A DNA stretch of 49,371 nt, taken from assembly GCA_031270735.1 (NCBI GenBank), contig JAISWU010000010.1, positions 1-49,371 of the forward strand, given 5' to 3'. Below are positions 30,670-41,186 of the stretch, one piece after another; within the stretch, counting starts at the first letter, position 1, and each line of letters opens with the position of its first letter. The notes beneath the pieces were generated by a model, which saw only the letters and a list, made by a program, of their open reading frames with translations, searched no databases and had not been told where the DNA came from. This DNA comes from Holosporales bacterium. GTDB taxonomy: Bacteria; Pseudomonadota; Alphaproteobacteria; RUG11792. The position numbers and the translations under genes are program-made.

Positions 30670-31407
30670 TTGGCAAGGCATGTCCCAAGAGTATATTCAG
30701 TAGCGCTTGGCTCAGATGAGTTCGAACTCGCTGGAGCCTGTGCACACCACCTAGTATCAGTTTTGAAAATAAGACAAGGCGGTGAGTTCATCGCATTCAA
30801 TGAGATCGATGGCGAGTGGATGTGTTCCATCGAGTCCATTACAAAGGCTGGTGTAGTGGCTAAGAAGCATACACTCCTCAGGACACTGGAAGGTCCAGTA
30901 AAGCGTCTTGCTACGGCAGCCTGCGTAGTAAAGCCAGACACTATGCGGACGATTGTAGAGAAGTGTACTGAGCTTGGGGCTACAGATATTTTCCTGTTGC
31001 TCAGTGTCTATACGAATGTTCATACTATCAGTATGGAGAAGCTATCTGCCATTGCAGTAGGTGCCTCAGAACAGTCGGAAAGACTGGATATCCCTAGGAT
31101 ACATAGACCTCAGAAGCTGGTTGAGTTTATCGAGGAATTGCCCGGAGGGTTCATGTGGATATCAGCGGTTGAGAGAATCAGCGGTAGATCTAACGTAACG
31201 TCAATAATAGAAGCCGATCTCAGAGGAGATTGCGGCTTTATAGTGGGACCAGAGGGTGGATTTTCTGAAGCAGAGAAAGCTCTGCTTCTCGCCAGGACAA
31301 CAGCCGTTACACTGTCCAACAACGTACTGAGATCCGAAACCGCTGCCATCGCATGCCTCGCTATTTGCAGTGCGAAGAATGCTGCTCTAACACGTACATC
31401 ACGCTAG
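30670..31407 (+). CDS. rsmE: 16S rRNA (uracil1498-N3)-methyltransferase (TTG start)
   Basis: EKCTELGATDIFLL; ASEQSERLDIPRI; FIVGPEGGFSEAEKALL; VTLSNNVLRSETAAIACL. Confidence 0.93.
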   Translation: MARHVPRVYSVALGSDEFELAGACAHHLVSVLKIRQGGEFIAFNEIDGEWMCSIESITKAGVVAKKHTLLRTLEGPVKRLATAACVVKPDTMRTIVEKCTELGATDIFLLLSVYTNVHTISMEKLSAIAVGASEQSERLDIPRIHRPQKLVEFIEELPGGFMWISAVERISGRSNVTSIIEADLRGDCGFIVGPEGGFSEAEKALLLARTTAVTLSNNVLRSETAAIACLAICSAKNAALTRTSR

Positions 31408-34191
31408 TACGCCGGCGCACCTCCCACATAGGTGCGCAGTACCGAACTTTGTATTAACATTAGTGACCTCGTCCATGATCTTCCAGCACCTATCGCATTT
31501 GGTACCGCTCGCTCGTTTGACAGTCACTCCGATATTTCCGCTGGCATTGACGTGAGCGCCTGACGGAGGTTGTGCATGTACAACGACTGCCTTCGAGACT
31601 ATTGCGATCTCCTCCCACTTCGCTGATCTGAGCGTCGCTATGTCGCTACCGTTAGAGTATAGGCATATGGCCGCTTCTAAGCTCGACCCAATGACACCGG
31701 CGCTACGTTCAATCTCTATGGCCTCTGTGATTATTTTCCTGGTGCTTTGAATTGAGTGCCATTTCTCCTTGATAGCTTCGTTCACCCATTCACCAGGCAC
31801 CTTCGGGAATGTCTGGAGATGGATACTCTCCTTCTGTTTGTTCAGTGGGTAAGTTTGCCACGCCTCCTCAGCTGTGAATGAGATGATTGGGGCAAGCCAG
31901 TGGACAATACATCTGAACACCTCGTCCATCACTGTCAGGCATGCCCTGTGGGTTAAATCGTCCCTATCATCGCAGTACACTGAGTCCTTACGGATGTCGA
32001 AGTAGAACGCAGAGAGCTCGTTGGCACAGAACGCATGAAGCTCAGAGCAGAACGTTTGTAGATCGTATGATCGTATTGATTCTCTCAAGAGGACATCTAG
32101 GTCGTACAGTCTAGCGAGAACGAACCTCTCAAGCTCCGGCATGTTATCGTAGCTTACCGCATTCAATGGATCAAATATCGACACAACGCCGAGCAGGTAT
32201 CTAAGAGAGTTCCTGAACCTCCTGTACACATCCTTCTGCCTGTTCAGCATCTCATCTCCCAGTCTCACATCCTGGGAGTAGTCCGAATTTAAGCACCAAA
32301 GCCTCAAGATGTCGACACCGAACTTCGAGGCTACATCATCCGGGGCTATGACATTGCCGATGGACTTCGACATCTTCCGCCCGTCCTTATCGAGGACGAA
32401 TCCATTGGTCGCAACGTGTTTGTATGGCGCCTTACCAGTGACACATACCGACTCTACGAGCGACGATTGGAACCACCCTCTATGCTGGTCGGAGCCCTCG
32501 AAGTATAGGTCAGCCGGCCAATCGAGGTAATCCCGATCCTTCAATACGTAGTGGTGAGAGCACGCGCTGTCAAACCAGACTTCAAGAGTATCCTGGATCA
32601 TCGTGTAATCGTACGCGTTGTATTGCTCACCAAGGAAATAGGAAGCCGGCCTGGTTCTCCAAGACTCTATCCCTTCAGTCCTAAACGTCACCGCTATCCT
32701 GCCGAACACTTCGTCATCCACGAGAATCTCTCCAGTTTCTTTGTGAACGAATAAAGCAATCGGAACTCCCCACAGGCGTTGCCTTGAGATGCACCAATCA
32801 GGGCGCTGCGACACCATGCTACGTATGCGGTTAACGTATTGCTCCGGAAACCACACTGTTGTATCTATCGCCTTCAGCAGAGCATCCCTAATCTTATCGA
32901 TCGCGATGAACCACTGCGTTGTTGTCCTAAAAATGAGTGGGGCCTTAGACCTCCACGAATGGGGATAGCTGTGTGTGATCTGCTCAGCATGTAGTAGGGC
33001 CCCAGTTTTCTGCAGCTCCTCAATAACGTGTGGTCCTACCTTGAAGACGTGTTCTCCAGCGAAGTGCGGAATAAACGATGCGAGCGTACCATCGTCATTT
33101 ACCGTATCCCTAATCTGTAATCCAAATTTGGCACCTATCTCGAAGTCATCAACCCCGTGTGCAGGAGCGGTATGAACGAACCCCGTACCTACATCGGTCG
33201 TGACGTGATGACCTGGTAGCATCGGAACGTCATGCTCGAAACCGAGTTGCTTCAGAGGATGTGAGCATATCACTCCTGACAGTGATTCTCCTGTAAAATT
33301 ACTAATGACCCGTACCTCACCGAGGCATGCATCACTTGCAAGCTTGGAGACCAGAGCCTCTGCGACAACGAGATGTGTTCCGTTCACATCGATAAGTGAA
33401 TACACGACGCCTGGCGAGTACGCAATGGCCATACTTCCGGGGATGGTCCATGGAGTCGTAGTCCATATCACGACGTAGGCTCCCTCCAGTTTCCTGCTAT
33501 CAGCGCAGTGTGTTATCGGGTATTTGACATAGATCGCATCACTCACCTTATCGTGATATTCAACCTCTGCTTCGGCGAGGGCGGTCTTCTCTACGACGGA
33601 CCACATGACGGGTTTCTGTCCCCTGTATACGAGGCCTTTCTTTACGATCTCGAAGAACTGCTCACAGATCTGAGCCTCTGTCTCCTTGTACATCGTACAG
33701 TACGGGTGATCGAAGTCAGCGATGATGCCGAGCTTCCTGAAGCCTTCCTTCTGCACTTCCATCCAGTGGGCAGCAAATGCGCGACACTCTGCCATGAACT
33801 CATCTGCCGGAATTTCGTTGCGCTTCTTACCTTGTTTCAGGAAATGCTCTTCAATCTTCCATTCTATAGGCAAGCCATGGCAATCCCATCCTATGACCAG
33901 AGGAGCATCATACCCGAGCATTTGATAGGACTTGTTAATGGCATCCTTCAAGATTCCGATGAGTGCATGACCAGAGTGGATAGGGCCATTCGCATATGGA
34001 GGGCCAAAGTGCAGGATGAACTTCTTACGTCCATTCGATCTCTCTCTGAGTTTGCCGAAGATGTTGGAGTCTTCCCACATGCTAACCATTGCTGGATCTT
34101 TCTTAGGCAAATCTCCACGCATCGGGAAATCTGTCTTCGGCAAGAAAACCGTATCTTTCAGTTGCATCGTGCTACCCTGCTGTTCACTCAT
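31399..34191 (-). CDS. ileS: Isoleucyl-tRNA synthetase
   Basis: FILHFGPPYANGPIHSGHALIGILKD; VLDKDGRKMSKSIGNVIAP; C-terminal CDRCWK...CGRC zinc motif. Confidence 0.98.
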   Translation of the reverse strand: MSEQQGSTMQLKDTVFLPKTDFPMRGDLPKKDPAMVSMWEDSNIFGKLRERSNGRKKFILHFGPPYANGPIHSGHALIGILKDAINKSYQMLGYDAPLVIGWDCHGLPIEWKIEEHFLKQGKKRNEIPADEFMAECRAFAAHWMEVQKEGFRKLGIIADFDHPYCTMYKETEAQICEQFFEIVKKGLVYRGQKPVMWSVVEKTALAEAEVEYHDKVSDAIYVKYPITHCADSRKLEGAYVVIWTTTPWTIPGSMAIAYSPGVVYSLIDVNGTHLVVAEALVSKLASDACLGEVRVISNFTGESLSGVICSHPLKQLGFEHDVPMLPGHHVTTDVGTGFVHTAPAHGVDDFEIGAKFGLQIRDTVNDDGTLASFIPHFAGEHVFKVGPHVIEELQKTGALLHAEQITHSYPHSWRSKAPLIFRTTTQWFIAIDKIRDALLKAIDTTVWFPEQYVNRIRSMVSQRPDWCISRQRLWGVPIALFVHKETGEILVDDEVFGRIAVTFRTEGIESWRTRPASYFLGEQYNAYDYTMIQDTLEVWFDSACSHHYVLKDRDYLDWPADLYFEGSDQHRGWFQSSLVESVCVTGKAPYKHVATNGFVLDKDGRKMSKSIGNVIAPDDVASKFGVDILRLWCLNSDYSQDVRLGDEMLNRQKDVYRRFRNSLRYLLGVVSIFDPLNAVSYDNMPELERFVLARLYDLDVLLRESIRSYDLQTFCSELHAFCANELSAFYFDIRKDSVYCDDRDDLTHRACLTVMDEVFRCIVHWLAPIISFTAEEAWQTYPLNKQKESIHLQTFPKVPGEWVNEAIKEKWHSIQSTRKIITEAIEIERSAGVIGSSLEAAICLYSNGSDIATLRSAKWEEIAIVSKAVVVHAQPPSGAHVNASGNIGVTVKRASGTKCDRCWKIMDEVTNVNTKFGTAHLCGRCAGVLA

Positions 34192-34198
34192 CTCTACA

Positions 34199-34558
34199 CT
34201 ACTCCTCGGAGGACTTCCCTAAGACATGGAAGTGCATGTGCATCACCTCCTGGCATCCCTCGTCGCTGAGACTAAACTTACCTGCGTTCGTCCTGAGCTT
34301 GAAGCCATGTTTCTCCAGCTTCATAATTTTCACGATCTCATTTACGCCTCTGAAGAAATCGATGACCTCTGCTTCTGTGGCATTCTCCATGAAATCGTGA
34401 TAATCCACATAGTTCCCTTTTGGGATAACCAAAACGTGTACAGGTGCCCTCGGGGCAATATCGTGGAAGGCGATGAAATACTCACCCTCCAGAATGATGT
34501 TGGCCTTTATCGTGCCATGTATGATTTTGTAGAACGCGTTGTCGCAATCGTATTGCAT
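34199..34558 (-). CDS. HIT-family nucleotide-binding protein
   Basis: MQYDCDNAFYKIIHGTIKANIILEGEYFIAFHDIAPRAPVHVLVIPK ... VMHMHFHVLG. Confidence 0.93.
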   Translation of the reverse strand: MQYDCDNAFYKIIHGTIKANIILEGEYFIAFHDIAPRAPVHVLVIPKGNYVDYHDFMENATEAEVIDFFRGVNEIVKIMKLEKHGFKLRTNAGKFSLSDEGCQEVMHMHFHVLGKSSEE

Positions 34559-34584
34559 AATCCTTACCAATCCTTTCTTTAAAC

Positions 34585-35544
34585 TTACAACCTCACTATA
34601 GAAGAAGCCCATACCAGTCCGGCTCCGAGAGCCGTGAAGAGTAGGGTATCCCCCTGCTTTATCTTTCCGCAATCTATCATATCCCTCAATGCCAACGGAA
34701 TCGATGCGGACGATGTGTTGGCATGTAGCTGCGTTGTGATAACGACTTTCTCTAATGGAAAGTCCTTCATCTTGCACATGGATTCGAGGATCCGTTTGTT
34801 AGCCTGATGTGGGATGATCCAGTCGATGTCGTCGATCGTCATGTTGTTCTCCGACAGGATCTCAGTCATCGATGATGACATGTACTCTATCGCGTACTTA
34901 AACACCGCTCTCCCTGACATTGTAGTATATCCTCTGTGACCGTTTTGTGGACCGTTATGCGACAAGATGCTGTTGTATTTTTCCTGTTCTCCATTTGAGT
35001 ACAGCTTGGTTGATATGATGCCTCTGGATGTGTCACTGGACAGCTGCAAGAGTAGCGCACCTGCTCCATCTCCAAATAGGACACACGTTAATCTATCGGT
35101 CCAATCTACGAACTTCGTTAATGTTTCTGCTGTAATCAGTAGGACGTTCTTTAGTCCCATTGTTCGCATCATACTGTCTGATACGGATAACCCATATATG
35201 AACCCAGCACAGGCTGCATTGATGTCAAACGCAAACGCTTTAGATGCGCCGATTTCACCTTGTATTCTACATGCGCATGATGGGAACCGCCTATCAGCCG
35301 TCGTCGTCGACACGATAATCGCATCTATCTCTGATGGATCAATGCCAGTCTGCGAGATGATTTTCTTTGCAACGACCACACCCAGATCAGATGCAAATTC
35401 GTCATTCGCCGAAATCCTACGTTGCTCTATCCCAGTCCTTGAGAATATCCATTCATGGGATGTATCGAGCATCTGCGCCAGGTCATCGTTTGTAACGACC
35501 TTCTGCGGTAGGTATGATGCTATGCCTGCTATTACAGTCCTCAT
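34585..35544 (-). CDS. fabH: 3-oxoacyl-ACP synthase III
   Basis: EWIFSRTGIEQRRISA; FAFDINAACAGFIYGL; WIIPHQANKRILES; HANTSSASIPLAL. Confidence 0.97.
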   Translation of the reverse strand: MRTVIAGIASYLPQKVVTNDDLAQMLDTSHEWIFSRTGIEQRRISANDEFASDLGVVVAKKIISQTGIDPSEIDAIIVSTTTADRRFPSCACRIQGEIGASKAFAFDINAACAGFIYGLSVSDSMMRTMGLKNVLLITAETLTKFVDWTDRLTCVLFGDGAGALLLQLSSDTSRGIISTKLYSNGEQEKYNSILSHNGPQNGHRGYTTMSGRAVFKYAIEYMSSSMTEILSENNMTIDDIDWIIPHQANKRILESMCKMKDFPLEKVVITTQLHANTSSASIPLALRDMIDCGKIKQGDTLLFTALGAGLVWASSIVRL

Positions 35545-35548
35545 GGTG

Positions 35549-36574
35549 TCACTTTCCCTCACTGTGCACTCCGGCGAGTGAATGCTCTATCTTCGGAATG
35601 AAATCCGACGTCACGAGATTAGTAGCAACAGAGATGGCGTTTGCTACCCTGATTTCATCTGAGCTGCCATGACTCTTGACAGCAACTTTGTTGAGTCCAA
35701 CGAGTGGTGCTCCATTGTGTACCCTAGGATCTATCGCATTCCTCAACGCATCAAAGACTCTTTTGCTCAGCATGTATCCAATCTTCGTCACTACACTCGC
35801 AGCGAACTCCTTCCTCATAAAATCAGTTATGTACTTCACTGTCCCCTCCATCGTTTTCAGAGCGACATTGCCGGAGAATCCATCGGTGACCACCACGTCT
35901 ACCTTCCCATTCGTAATATCAGTACCCTCCACGAATCCAACGAACTGTATGTCTGCTGTGTTCTCCAAGAGAGTGTACGCTTCTTCAAGTTCTTCAGTTC
36001 CTTTTGAGCGCTCGGTCCCAATATTTAGGAGTCCGACCCTCGGAGATGGCAACTGCAGCAACACCCTAGCTACCGCCCGTCCCATTAACGCGAATTGAAC
36101 GAGCTTCGTTGATGTACAAAGTGTGTTTGCACCGAGATCAAGCATGACAGTCTTGCCGTTTGCATTTGGCAACATACTTACCAGTGCTGGCCTGTCTATT
36201 CCATCGATCGTCCCGATCAAAAATTTCGAGAGCACCATGAATGCACCGGTGTTACCGGACGATACAACTGCATCCGCCTTGCCATTCGCCACGTGTGCAA
36301 TGGCCTCGAACATACTGGTGCCTCTGCCCTTCTTAACTGTGATGGCCGGCTTCTCAGATGCCTGTATCACACTATCGCTGGTATCATGAATGGAGTACAG
36401 CTGCTTTTCGACGGCCGGAAATGTCCGCAGTTGCTTCATGATCTCACGTTCATTCCCAAACAGGTCGAACACAAAATCACAGCTCTCACAGTTTCTGATG
36501 TACCGATCCAAGCCAGGAACGGAAGCGGATATCCCCAAATCACCGCCCATAACATCCAGGGCGATTCTCTTCAT
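35549..36574 (-). CDS. plsX: Phosphate acyltransferase PlsX
   Basis: RIALDVMGGDLG; AVVSSGNTGAFM; VTDGFSGNVALKTMEG. Confidence 0.97.
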   Translation of the reverse strand: MKRIALDVMGGDLGISASVPGLDRYIRNCESCDFVFDLFGNEREIMKQLRTFPAVEKQLYSIHDTSDSVIQASEKPAITVKKGRGTSMFEAIAHVANGKADAVVSSGNTGAFMVLSKFLIGTIDGIDRPALVSMLPNANGKTVMLDLGANTLCTSTKLVQFALMGRAVARVLLQLPSPRVGLLNIGTERSKGTEELEEAYTLLENTADIQFVGFVEGTDITNGKVDVVVTDGFSGNVALKTMEGTVKYITDFMRKEFAASVVTKIGYMLSKRVFDALRNAIDPRVHNGAPLVGLNKVAVKSHGSSDEIRVANAISVATNLVTSDFIPKIEHSLAGVHSEGK

Positions 36575-36621
36575 ACAAAGGCTACCAATGGCTCATCATA
36601 CCGTTCGGCAAAATACTAACC

Positions 36622-36810
36622 CTACTCCCCACTTTCAGCTGGAGTTGCAAGAACCCTGCGTCCATTGTATGTGTTACAGGCCTTGCAGATATGATGCGGC
36701 AGACAGGCCTCACCACACATCTTACAGAACAAAATCCCAGCTGGCTTAATATGGTCATGCGACCTCCTCATTCCTACTTTAGATTTGGATGTCTTCTTCT
36801 TCGGAACAGC
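36622..36810 (-). CDS. rpmF: 50S ribosomal protein L32 (GTG start)
   Basis: VAVPKKKTSKSKVGMRRSHD; CKMCGEACLPHHICKAC zinc ribbon. Confidence 0.93.
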   Translation of the reverse strand, partial: AVPKKKTSKSKVGMRRSHDHIKPAGILFCKMCGEACLPHHICKACNTYNGRRVLATPAESGE

Positions 36811-37134
36811 CACTTCAAAACCCGTAATAACTACTATGGCCACTCATGCCATTGTCACACGACAGCATAGTCTAGTCAAGAAACTTATACTGTGTAAGTC
36901 GTATCTTCGCACAGGATTCAGCTAGTGGTAGCATGCAGTCCCGAACAGAGGTGGAGAGAGGCGTCATATCATGGCTTGCAAGGTTTTACTCCAATGGAGT
37001 ATGTTGGTAAGGTTCTGGAGGCATCCGGTCTATCTCAAATGATGTGAACTTATACACAAGAAGAAATAAAGAATTGACATCATCAATGTATATCGATATG
37101 ATGTGACTGAAGGTAATTATTTTGCGAAGAGGTA

Positions 37135-37596
37135 ATGATGAGAAGATATGAGAAATGGTGTGTAGCTGTCAGTATGGGAGCAATGGTAGCTACGGTACAA
37201 AACGTAAGTGCTATGGAGATGAGGGAGGACGAAGTAAGCGTTAAAGTCGAGGAGAAGCGCGTGTCGCGGGAGTTTCCATCGCCCTACACACTCTTCGAGA
37301 ATTATGCTGTTTGCCAATCCTTGTATGATGGTAAGTACGGTGAGCGTGGTGGCAACGTGTTTGGTCAATTTGACGAGATTTCACTCGAGAAAGTGTTAGC
37401 GATACTCGATGAGTGGAACAACCTTTCTCACAAGGAGAGAGATAAGGTAATCGCGGAGATACTTCCGTACGTGTGGTACGAAGGGCGTGAGCCGCCGGCA
37501 TTTTTTGATGGTAAGAGTGTATCAGGACCTACCCAGGAGTTTGTCGACGAGTATCTTAAGGCTGAGGCAGAGGCTAGAGGGAAGGGCAAGAGCTGA
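37135..37596 (+). CDS. Small secreted orphan protein
   Basis: MRRYEKWCVAVSMGAMVATVQNVSA signal peptide; 153 aa; no family recognised. Confidence 0.6.
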   Translation: MMRRYEKWCVAVSMGAMVATVQNVSAMEMREDEVSVKVEEKRVSREFPSPYTLFENYAVCQSLYDGKYGERGGNVFGQFDEISLEKVLAILDEWNNLSHKERDKVIAEILPYVWYEGREPPAFFDGKSVSGPTQEFVDEYLKAEAEARGKGKS

Positions 37597-37693
37597 GAAA
37601 AAGGCGGCTAGCAGGTTTGGTTCCGGCGATAGCGACGACTAGAAAACCTGTTGACGGGAAGTGGTGCATGCTGGTACCATATCAACCTATGGG

Positions 37694-37770
37694 GGGCCTT
37701 TAGTTCAGTTGGTCAGAACCCTCCGCTCATAACGGAGTTGTCGTAGGTTCGAGTCCTACAGGGCCCACCA
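37694..37770 (+). tRNA. tRNA with CAT anticodon (elongator Met, or Ile2 if lysidine-modified)
   Basis: GGGCCTT...CTCCG-CTCATAA-CGGAG...GGTTCGAGTCC...AGGGCCCACCA. Confidence 0.95.
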
Positions 37771-37830
37771 TGTTTCCTGCTGCTTTTCTGTTTCATAGGG
37801 TGGGCTTAGTATCTACGTGCCCAGTGGCTA

Positions 37831-39249
37831 TCATGCCTCTTGGAATTTGAAGAGCTTCGACTCAACGATGTTGAGTGATCTAAGTTTCCTATGCAGGGCA
37901 GAACGCTCCATTCCGACAAATTTTGCGGTCTGTGAAATGTTCCCAGAGAACTTCTTGAGCTGCTCTACGAAGTACTCACGTTCGAATGCCTCGCGTGCAT
38001 CTCTGATCGAGAGCTCAGATACCATCGATATGAATTTCGTATTGGTAACGTCTGTGCTATTTTCCTCAACGATCTCCTTTGGCAGATCGTTGACCGTGAT
38101 TATCCCATCGCTGCTACCACCTTCCGACAATGCAACCGTCATGATCCACTCCACCATACTCTTCATCTGCATCGTATCCCCAGGCCAATGATACGCGCCC
38201 AGAACTCCAAGTGCTTCACTCGAGAATTTTCTGGGGACAACGTTGTGGATCGTTGAGACCTGTTCCATAAAATAATCCAGAAGGTACGGGATATCTTCCC
38301 TCCTTGATTTGAGTGGTAGAACCTTTATGGTGTTGGCGTTGAGCCTACAGTACAGCTCGTCGCTAATCTCTCCGGCCTCTATAAGTTGATGGATGTTGAG
38401 CGGGAAACTGGCGATGATTCGTACATCCATGTGTACTTTCTCTGTAGCTCCCACCCTAGCAAATGATTCCTCCTTTATCAGCTTGAGCAGCTTGAGTTGA
38501 AATTCGTGCGGGGCTGTCACTAGTTCATCTATGAACAATGTCCCACCGTTAACCCTCTCCAATAACCCTGGCTTCACTGTTGTGGGCATACCACAATTAT
38601 TAAGCTCTGTACCGAAGAGATTTGCCTCCAGTTGTCCAACGTGCGTTGCGCGACAGTTAAAGATTCCGAATGGGCCTTTCGCACGTGAGGAGTTGTTGTG
38701 AATGTTTCTTGCAATCACTTCCCTATCGGATCCTAGTGGACTGATGATCACACACCTCCCATTTAGTGGGGCTATCCTGTTTATCAACTGTTTGATCTGC
38801 ATAACGTTCTGCGATTTTCCTGGGATACTATCTGAAACCTTCGCCTTGATTTTGAGCTCAGCATTCTCAATCTGAAGCTTGGAAGTTTCTATCGCCTTCT
38901 CCACCGACATGATTAACCTTCTGGAATCAAAGGGCTTCTCGATGAAGTCATACGCTCCACGCTTGATCGCAGTGACCGCTGTTTCTATTGTCCCATGGCC
39001 GCTCATCATAATCACAGGGGTGTACTCGTGATCTCTCTTAATCATCTCAAGCAGGCGGAGTCCGTCCCTATCTCCATCGCCAAGCCACACATCTATGATA
39101 ACCAGATTCGGCCTCTGAGCCTTTACGATATCAACAGCCTCAACGTATCCACTGGCAGCATTGGTTTCATACCCATTATCGCATAGTATGCCAGACACAA
39201 GTTCTCTTATGTCAGCCTCATCATCAACGACTAATATGTTAAACGCCAT
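37831..39249 (-). CDS. ntrX: Response regulator NtrX with degenerate AAA+ domain
   Basis: ILVVDDEADIRELVSGIL; VIIDVWLGDGDRDGLRLLEMIKR; GGTLFIDELVT; C-terminal Fis-type HTH. Paired with ntrY. Confidence 0.9.
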   Translation of the reverse strand: MAFNILVVDDEADIRELVSGILCDNGYETNAASGYVEAVDIVKAQRPNLVIIDVWLGDGDRDGLRLLEMIKRDHEYTPVIMMSGHGTIETAVTAIKRGAYDFIEKPFDSRRLIMSVEKAIETSKLQIENAELKIKAKVSDSIPGKSQNVMQIKQLINRIAPLNGRCVIISPLGSDREVIARNIHNNSSRAKGPFGIFNCRATHVGQLEANLFGTELNNCGMPTTVKPGLLERVNGGTLFIDELVTAPHEFQLKLLKLIKEESFARVGATEKVHMDVRIIASFPLNIHQLIEAGEISDELYCRLNANTIKVLPLKSRREDIPYLLDYFMEQVSTIHNVVPRKFSSEALGVLGAYHWPGDTMQMKSMVEWIMTVALSEGGSSDGIITVNDLPKEIVEENSTDVTNTKFISMVSELSIRDAREAFEREYFVEQLKKFSGNISQTAKFVGMERSALHRKLRSLNIVESKLFKFQEA

Positions 39250-41074
39250 GATTCACCTCGGTTGCTCCCTGCCGTCTCTCCTGTTGCTTCTTTGGGAATG
39301 AAATAGCGATGCTAGCTCCGGACAGCGATTGCGACCTCCCAAGTGATATCTCACCAGAGTGATCAGTGACGATCTTATGTACTATCGATAACCCGAGACC
39401 AGTTCCAGCAGCTCGTGTCGTGTAGTACGGATCCAGTGCTTTCTCTAACGCAGCGTCCGAGAATCCTGGCCCGTCATCATCCACCGTGATATGCACAACG
39501 TCACCGGCCTCCCATAGATGTAACGACACATTCCCGATAATCTCACCGCTATTGCCTATATTCTCAGTTATCGCGTTCACGGCGTTCTGTAGTACGTTCA
39601 CAATCATCCTGTTTATTTGATCCTGATCAATTTCACAAATCACCCGCTCTCCATTGTAGTCTTGATGGAAGCGTATCTTGGTGTTGGCGTTTGCATGCAT
39701 GAACACAATCTCTTTCACAAGTTTCGTTAGATCAACATTCTCAAACGTTGGAGTAGGCATTCTGGCAAAATCAGAAAACTCAGTTACCAATCGTCCAATA
39801 CAGCCGACCTGTCTGATTATGGTATTAATGCATGACGCAAACACCTCAGGCTGAGTAACGATCTCCTTCGCGTACTTGCTCTTGAGGCGCTCTGCAGACA
39901 ACTGTATCGGCGTAAGCGGGTTTTTGATTTCATGGGCTATCTTGCGGGCTATGTCGCGCCACGCGCTTTGTCTGTTTGATACAATCAACTGTTGCCTCTG
40001 CCGTTCTAACTTTGTCATCATATCATTAAACGTCGCTATCAGAACATCCCATTCGTTCCGCAATATGCCGGCCCTGATGGGAGTATTGTAGTCACCCAAC
40101 GCAATCTTCCGAGTCGCAACTATCAACTTATTAACAGGCCTCAAAATCCAATTAGCAAATGATATCCCAAGTAGTATCGCGACCAGCAGCAATAGCACAG
40201 TGATTGCCGCGAAGACTACCATGAATGAAACCTTAATGCCTGCTCTTTGAGTTGCGAGGCTCATGTACTCCATGATCGCTGTTTTGATATTATTCTTGTG
40301 ATCCAGTATCGTCTTATCTATCGGAACGGCAGCTACGAGGTAGATCCCAAGCTCATGGCTTATGACAGTCCCAGATATTATACGATCAACCGATTCCCAG
40401 GCTATCACCCCCCCACGCTCAAGTAACTCGATCTCACCGGGAATGTCCTCATACTGTAGTGAGATCGAAAATGGTGTGCTCGCTATGATGTTGAGGCCTG
40501 CTCCTGTGCTCTGCAGAACCGCGACGTCTACCTTCGTAGTCGCTGTTTCGCTATCTATGATCCCCTGGACCTTTGTCCCATTTATGGATGGCCCATTTAT
40601 ACAGGAGCGTATTTCTTCCGCCAGGCCATTCGTAAAATTCTCCATGTTGAATTTGACTTCTTCTACGTAGATGGATGCGACATCCCTAGCGTTAATGATC
40701 ACGTTCTTCACAGGCGTCTTGAATAGATTTTCGATCCCGGTATTGAAGAACAAAATTGCGAAGACGAAGACGCAAATTGCGGGTACAATCGTAGCACAGG
40801 AGAACAGCATAATAACCTGCCTGTGAAATAACTTCCTTCCGCTCCGCCTACTTTTGAAGTTGACGATTTTCCTGATGCGCTTGATAAGCAGGTAGCACAT
40901 TGACGCAAGGAACACTGCGTTGACGCATAACATGGTAATGACCAATCCAGTATCGGATGCAAATCCACTCCCGAAGCTCAGGAGAAACCACGTAGCTGCA
41001 AGGGATATGACCGTACAAGTAGCCAAATTACGAATGATGAATCTCCGCTTCAGTGGCCTAATTACAGCACTCAT
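39239..41074 (-). CDS. ntrY: Sensor histidine kinase NtrY
   Basis: N-terminal TM; HAMP-like NWILRPVNKLIVATRKIALGDYNTPI; RKIAHEIKNPLTPIQLSAERLK; VDDDGPGF; AAGTGLGLSIVHKIV. Confidence 0.95.
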   Translation of the reverse strand: MSAVIRPLKRRFIIRNLATCTVISLAATWFLLSFGSGFASDTGLVITMLCVNAVFLASMCYLLIKRIRKIVNFKSRRSGRKLFHRQVIMLFSCATIVPAICVFVFAILFFNTGIENLFKTPVKNVIINARDVASIYVEEVKFNMENFTNGLAEEIRSCINGPSINGTKVQGIIDSETATTKVDVAVLQSTGAGLNIIASTPFSISLQYEDIPGEIELLERGGVIAWESVDRIISGTVISHELGIYLVAAVPIDKTILDHKNNIKTAIMEYMSLATQRAGIKVSFMVVFAAITVLLLLVAILLGISFANWILRPVNKLIVATRKIALGDYNTPIRAGILRNEWDVLIATFNDMMTKLERQRQQLIVSNRQSAWRDIARKIAHEIKNPLTPIQLSAERLKSKYAKEIVTQPEVFASCINTIIRQVGCIGRLVTEFSDFARMPTPTFENVDLTKLVKEIVFMHANANTKIRFHQDYNGERVICEIDQDQINRMIVNVLQNAVNAITENIGNSGEIIGNVSLHLWEAGDVVHITVDDDGPGFSDAALEKALDPYYTTRAAGTGLGLSIVHKIVTDHSGEISLGRSQSLSGASIAISFPKKQQERRQGATEVNHGV

Positions 41075-41186
41075 CTGTCCAGGATTCTTCAGAACTCACA
41101 CCTGGCAGATTGTAGCACACTAACCTGTTGACACCCCCCTTATATATGCTACAACCCGCGACTTGCCGTGATATATAATCTTTCGC

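Noticed and set aside
33508-34269. 253-aa plus ORF inside ileS antisense
   Set aside because: Shadow ORF of a confidently assigned gene.
40398-40404. C7 tract in ntrY
   Set aside because: Frame intact; probably ordinary glycine codons.
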